NCBI RefSeq assembly: GCF_032854445.1
Contig: NC_088302.1
Coordinates: 37,948,191 to 38,012,190, forward strand
DNA: 64,000 nt
Reading direction: 5' to 3'
DNA from: Liolophura sinensis
Taxonomy: Eukaryota > Mollusca > Polyplacophora > Chitonida > Chitonidae
Below, piece by piece: positions 61,181 through 64,000 of this stretch. The stretch's first letter is position 1. The number at the start of each line of letters is the position of its first letter. The notes below the pieces were generated by a model, which searched no databases, was not told the origin of the DNA, and was given only the letters and a program-made list of their open reading frames with translations. The position numbers and the translations under genes were made by a program.

Positions 61181-62195
61181 CAACAGTAACACTAGAACGC
61201 CTGTGCTCACTCCAGCCAGTCATGTGTACCAGTACCACCAGAAACAATTTGCTAACTGGTGTCCCACCTGGGAAGTCACGATGACAACAGTAACACTAGA
61301 ACACCTGTACTCACTCCAGCCAGTCACATGTACAACCAAGAACAACCTGCTGATTGGTGTCCCACCTGGGAAGTCACGATGACAACAGTAACACTAGAAC
61401 ACCTGTGCTCACTCCAGCCAGTCATGTGTACCAGTACCACCAGAAACAATGTGCTAACTGGTGTCCCACTTAGGAAGTCACGATGACAACAGTAACACTA
61501 GAACACCTGTACTCACTCCAGCCAGTCACATGTACCACCAAGAACAACCTGCTGATTGGTGTCCCACCTGGGAAGTCACGATGACAACAGTAACACTAGA
61601 ACACCTGTGCTCACTCCAGCCAGTCATGTGTACCAGTACCACCAGAAACAATGTGCTAACTGGTGTCCCACTTAGGAAGTCACGATGACAACAGTAACAC
61701 TAGAACACCTGTACTCACTCCAGCCAGTCACATGTACCACCAAGAACAACCTGCTGATTGGTGTCCCACCTGGGAAGTCACGATGACAACAGTAACACTA
61801 GAACACCTGTGCTCACTCCAGCCAGTCACATGTACCACCAAGAACAACCTGCTGATTGGTGTCCCACCTGGGAAGTCACGATGACAACAGTAACACTAGA
61901 ACACCCAGTCATGTGTACAACCTGCTAACTGGAGTCCCACCTGGGAAGTCATGATGACTACAGTAACACTAGAACACCTGTGCTCATTACAGCCAGTCAC
62001 GTGTACCACCAAGCACAACCTGCTGATGGGTGTCCCACCTAAGAAGTCACAATGACTACAGTAACACCAGAAGACCTGTGCTCACTACAGCCAGTCACGT
62101 GTACCACCAAGCACAACCTGCTGATTGGTGTCCCACCTAGGAAGTCACAATGGCTACAGTAACACCAGAAGACCTGTGCTCATAACAGCCTCAGT
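61100..62195. repeat. Minisatellite of the GSTCD C-terminal codons and stop, ~11 copies
   Basis: The ~95-105-bp unit contains TGTGCTCACTCCAGCCAGTC, GTGTCCCACCTGGGAAGTCA and CGATGACAACAG. These are the last codons and the stop of GSTCD plus a short 3' UTR piece. Two subtypes (ACCACCAAGAACAACC and CAGTACCACCAGAAACA) alternate, giving a 202-bp dimer period from about 61100 to 61700. The last copies are more diverged. Confidence 0.95.
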
Positions 62196-62910
62196 GGTAC
62201 AAGTGATTGGACAGTGTTGCAGAGTGATGAGGTGATAAAACAAAGAGATGGTATGATGATTTGAAGCAATAGTACAATGACATAACATAAAATGAGTGTC
62301 ATTGTGTAATTTCTTCGGCCGATGTCTCATTGCTTCACATCTTTGTGTCATTGTGTCAGCGAGCATCGTATACTGCTATGACACAATGATAATCTGTCTT
62401 TTATACTTTCCCATTGTATACTTTCTGCACTGGAGAGTTTCGTACTAGTCTAAGGATATTTTATTTTTTATCTGAAATGTATTAAGCGCAGTAAGTGCCT
62501 TGATCGCTTATTTCATTAATGACCTCTTCCCGGACAAACGTATGATGATACCTCTTATATTTCTTACATGATGCAACTAGACATCTGTGCCCATTTATTT
62601 AGAAGTCTTGGTTCTGTTTTTTGAAGGTGAGCATGAAGTATTTGAGTTTTGTCTGTGAAACCAGACATCCTTTATCATTATTAAGATGTAGTACAAAAAT
62701 TCTGAATTTAACGTTTCAACGTTTTGTTGAGGTCAGTTGTGTTCTGTCATTGTCTTACAACACTTAATGTCTATATAATCAGTGCATTTTAACATGGTTG
62801 AATATACAGTATTGAAATTATCCACAAAAGAGATCACTTTTATTTACTGAACTGTCTTAAAAATCCATTGAACTAAATATTTTAGAGAATAAAAGTCATT
62901 ATGTATGTAT
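61181..62910 (+). other. Probable 3' UTR of GSTCD
   Basis: It begins at the stop codon and includes the C-terminal-codon array. The first convincing AATAAA after the array is at 62888-62893. From 62196 to 62890 I see no coding signal. Confidence 0.4.
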
Positions 62911-62999
62911 GTTTGAGGTTTACCGTCATACTTTTCAGTCATATGATGACGAGGAGTCATTAGGTGTGTGTATATATATTATCTTCTCGTGGCAGGGCG

Positions 63000-63232
63000 A
63001 GTCCATGCCGCCAAGGTGCTGCCACCACTGAAGTGTCATGCCGAACACACCAGACATGACACCCCACCTATTCACATTATACTGACACCGGGCCAATTAG
63101 TCGTGTTTCCTTTGCTCTAACCTCGCAGTGCTAAGTACCAAGCGAGACAGCTGCTAGTACTATTTTTAAAGTCGGGTTTGGTCCCATGGTCTCCCGGCTT
63201 CGAGGCGAATACTCTAACCATTAGCGGTAAAA
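63000..63232 (-). mobile_element. Second tRNA-like SINE family, reverse orientation
   Basis: The minus strand reads TAATGGTTAGAGTATTCGCC (A-box-like) and GGGACCAAACC (B-box-like), followed by an unrelated body. The body (AGCGAGACAGCTGCTAGTAC on the plus strand) differs from the main SINE family here, so it is another family. The exact ends are uncertain. Confidence 0.55.
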
Positions 63233-63627
63233 AAAGTCAATCATTATGGATAATATTATAATTATTGTAAACACGTGCCCTTGTTACAACCATCACAACC
63301 AAAAGGGACGTTACCACAAAGTTGTAACTTCCAATCTCAGAACTCATGTTTTGGTTGACCAAGAACACCTGAAGCATTGTGAGAACTACCGGTGATGTGC
63401 TGGTGAAAGGCCATGACGCATCGTGTGGCGACAAATAATGACTTGTACTTGTCAACTGCTGGGAATTTAAACAAGACAGCCGCTTTAGGTTTTGGCTACA
63501 AGTGGCCTTCCATAATCTAGCCCGGGGGTAAGGTGCTCCACATCCAACTAGTAGTGATCTCTGTGTAATTTTTTGATATTGTCTAAATCAAGATATACAA
63601 TAGTAGCTCTAATCACTATTTAACCAC

Positions 63628-64000
63628 AGTAACAGGCTCATCCAATGTGCGAATCATATTGATAACGTACAATAGCTCTGTTTACGCTTTCACTACAGTA
63701 CCAGGCCCATCCAACGTACAAATCATTCTGATTATATACGGTAGTTCTCTTCACGCTTTCACTACAGTACCAGGCTCATCCAAAGTACAAACCACTTTGA
63801 TTGTGTGTGGTAGTTCAGTTCAATCTTTCAATATCGCCACGATATGGCTGAAAAAATTGCAGGTTGGCGTTAAGCAATAATCTTTCAATCATTCAATCTT
63901 TCACTGCAGTACCAGGACCATTAAACGTACAAATCATTCTGATTACGTATGGTAGTTCTCTCCATACTTTCTCTACAGTGCTAGGCCCATCCACGATACA
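63628..64000. repeat. Minisatellite, ~66-69-bp unit, about 5 diverged copies
   Basis: Repeated CAGGCCCATCCAACGTACAA, GTACGGTAGTTCTC-like and CGCTTTCACTACAGTACCAG segments. It is interrupted near 63830-63890 by ATATCGCCACGATATGGCTG and GGCGTTAAGCAATAATC, which look like the tail of another dispersed element. It runs off the right edge. Confidence 0.85.

Noticed and set aside
61152-61884. Series of ~75-codon ORFs
   Set aside because: They are readings through the GSTCD C-terminal-codon array, with 202-bp spacing, and not separate genes.

Overview
This is eukaryotic nuclear DNA. It has multi-exon genes with GT-AG introns, long AT-rich introns, tRNA-derived SINEs and minisatellites. The BMP-type SMAD, the GSTCD gene and a repeated SINE with an AAATAAATA tail suggest a lophotrochozoan, most likely a mollusc. 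The species cannot be read from the sequence alone.

Layout. 1-1610: an ~80-bp minisatellite. 2127-11197 (+): the last 11 coding exons of a DUF4537/Tudor-like protein resembling the C-terminal part of VWA3B; its 5' part is outside the window. 15869-22418 (-): a two-coding-exon AT-hook/C2H2 zinc-finger regulator of 1,353 residues, with a candidate non-coding first exon. 27874-42827 (-): a complete SMAD1/5/8 orthologue of 449 residues in five coding exons, with a candidate 5' UTR exon. 44.9-46.9 kb: a large CAGCCACAGTGTCACC-type array. 47323-61180 (+): an orthologue of GSTCD, which carries a GST C-terminal-like region and a SAM-methyltransferase-like region, in about 14 exons. 61.1-64 kb: a 3' UTR array, a second tRNA-like SINE and another minisatellite. 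The four genes do not form a functional unit. The SMAD is the nuclear effector of BMP signalling, the zinc-finger protein is a presumed chromatin-binding regulator, and GSTCD is a poorly characterised putative methyltransferase.

Most striking observation. In both plus-strand genes, minisatellites start exactly at exon 3' boundaries and carry copies of them. The 79-bp array after exon 7839-8097 and the 53-bp and 34-bp arrays after GSTCD exons 56522-56613 and 57250-57456 each repeat the end of the exon plus its 5' splice site. A fourth array (dimeric 202-bp period) repeats the GSTCD C-terminal coding sequence with its stop codon into the 3' UTR. All four spread downstream and leave the exon intact. 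This gives long runs of tandem splice donors and could bear on intron growth or intron birth by tandem duplication.

A second oddity is GSTCD itself. The exon pair 55920-55966 and 56522-56613 carries three apparent single-base indels compared with the expected reading frame. This means either assembly errors or a lesion in the methyltransferase core.
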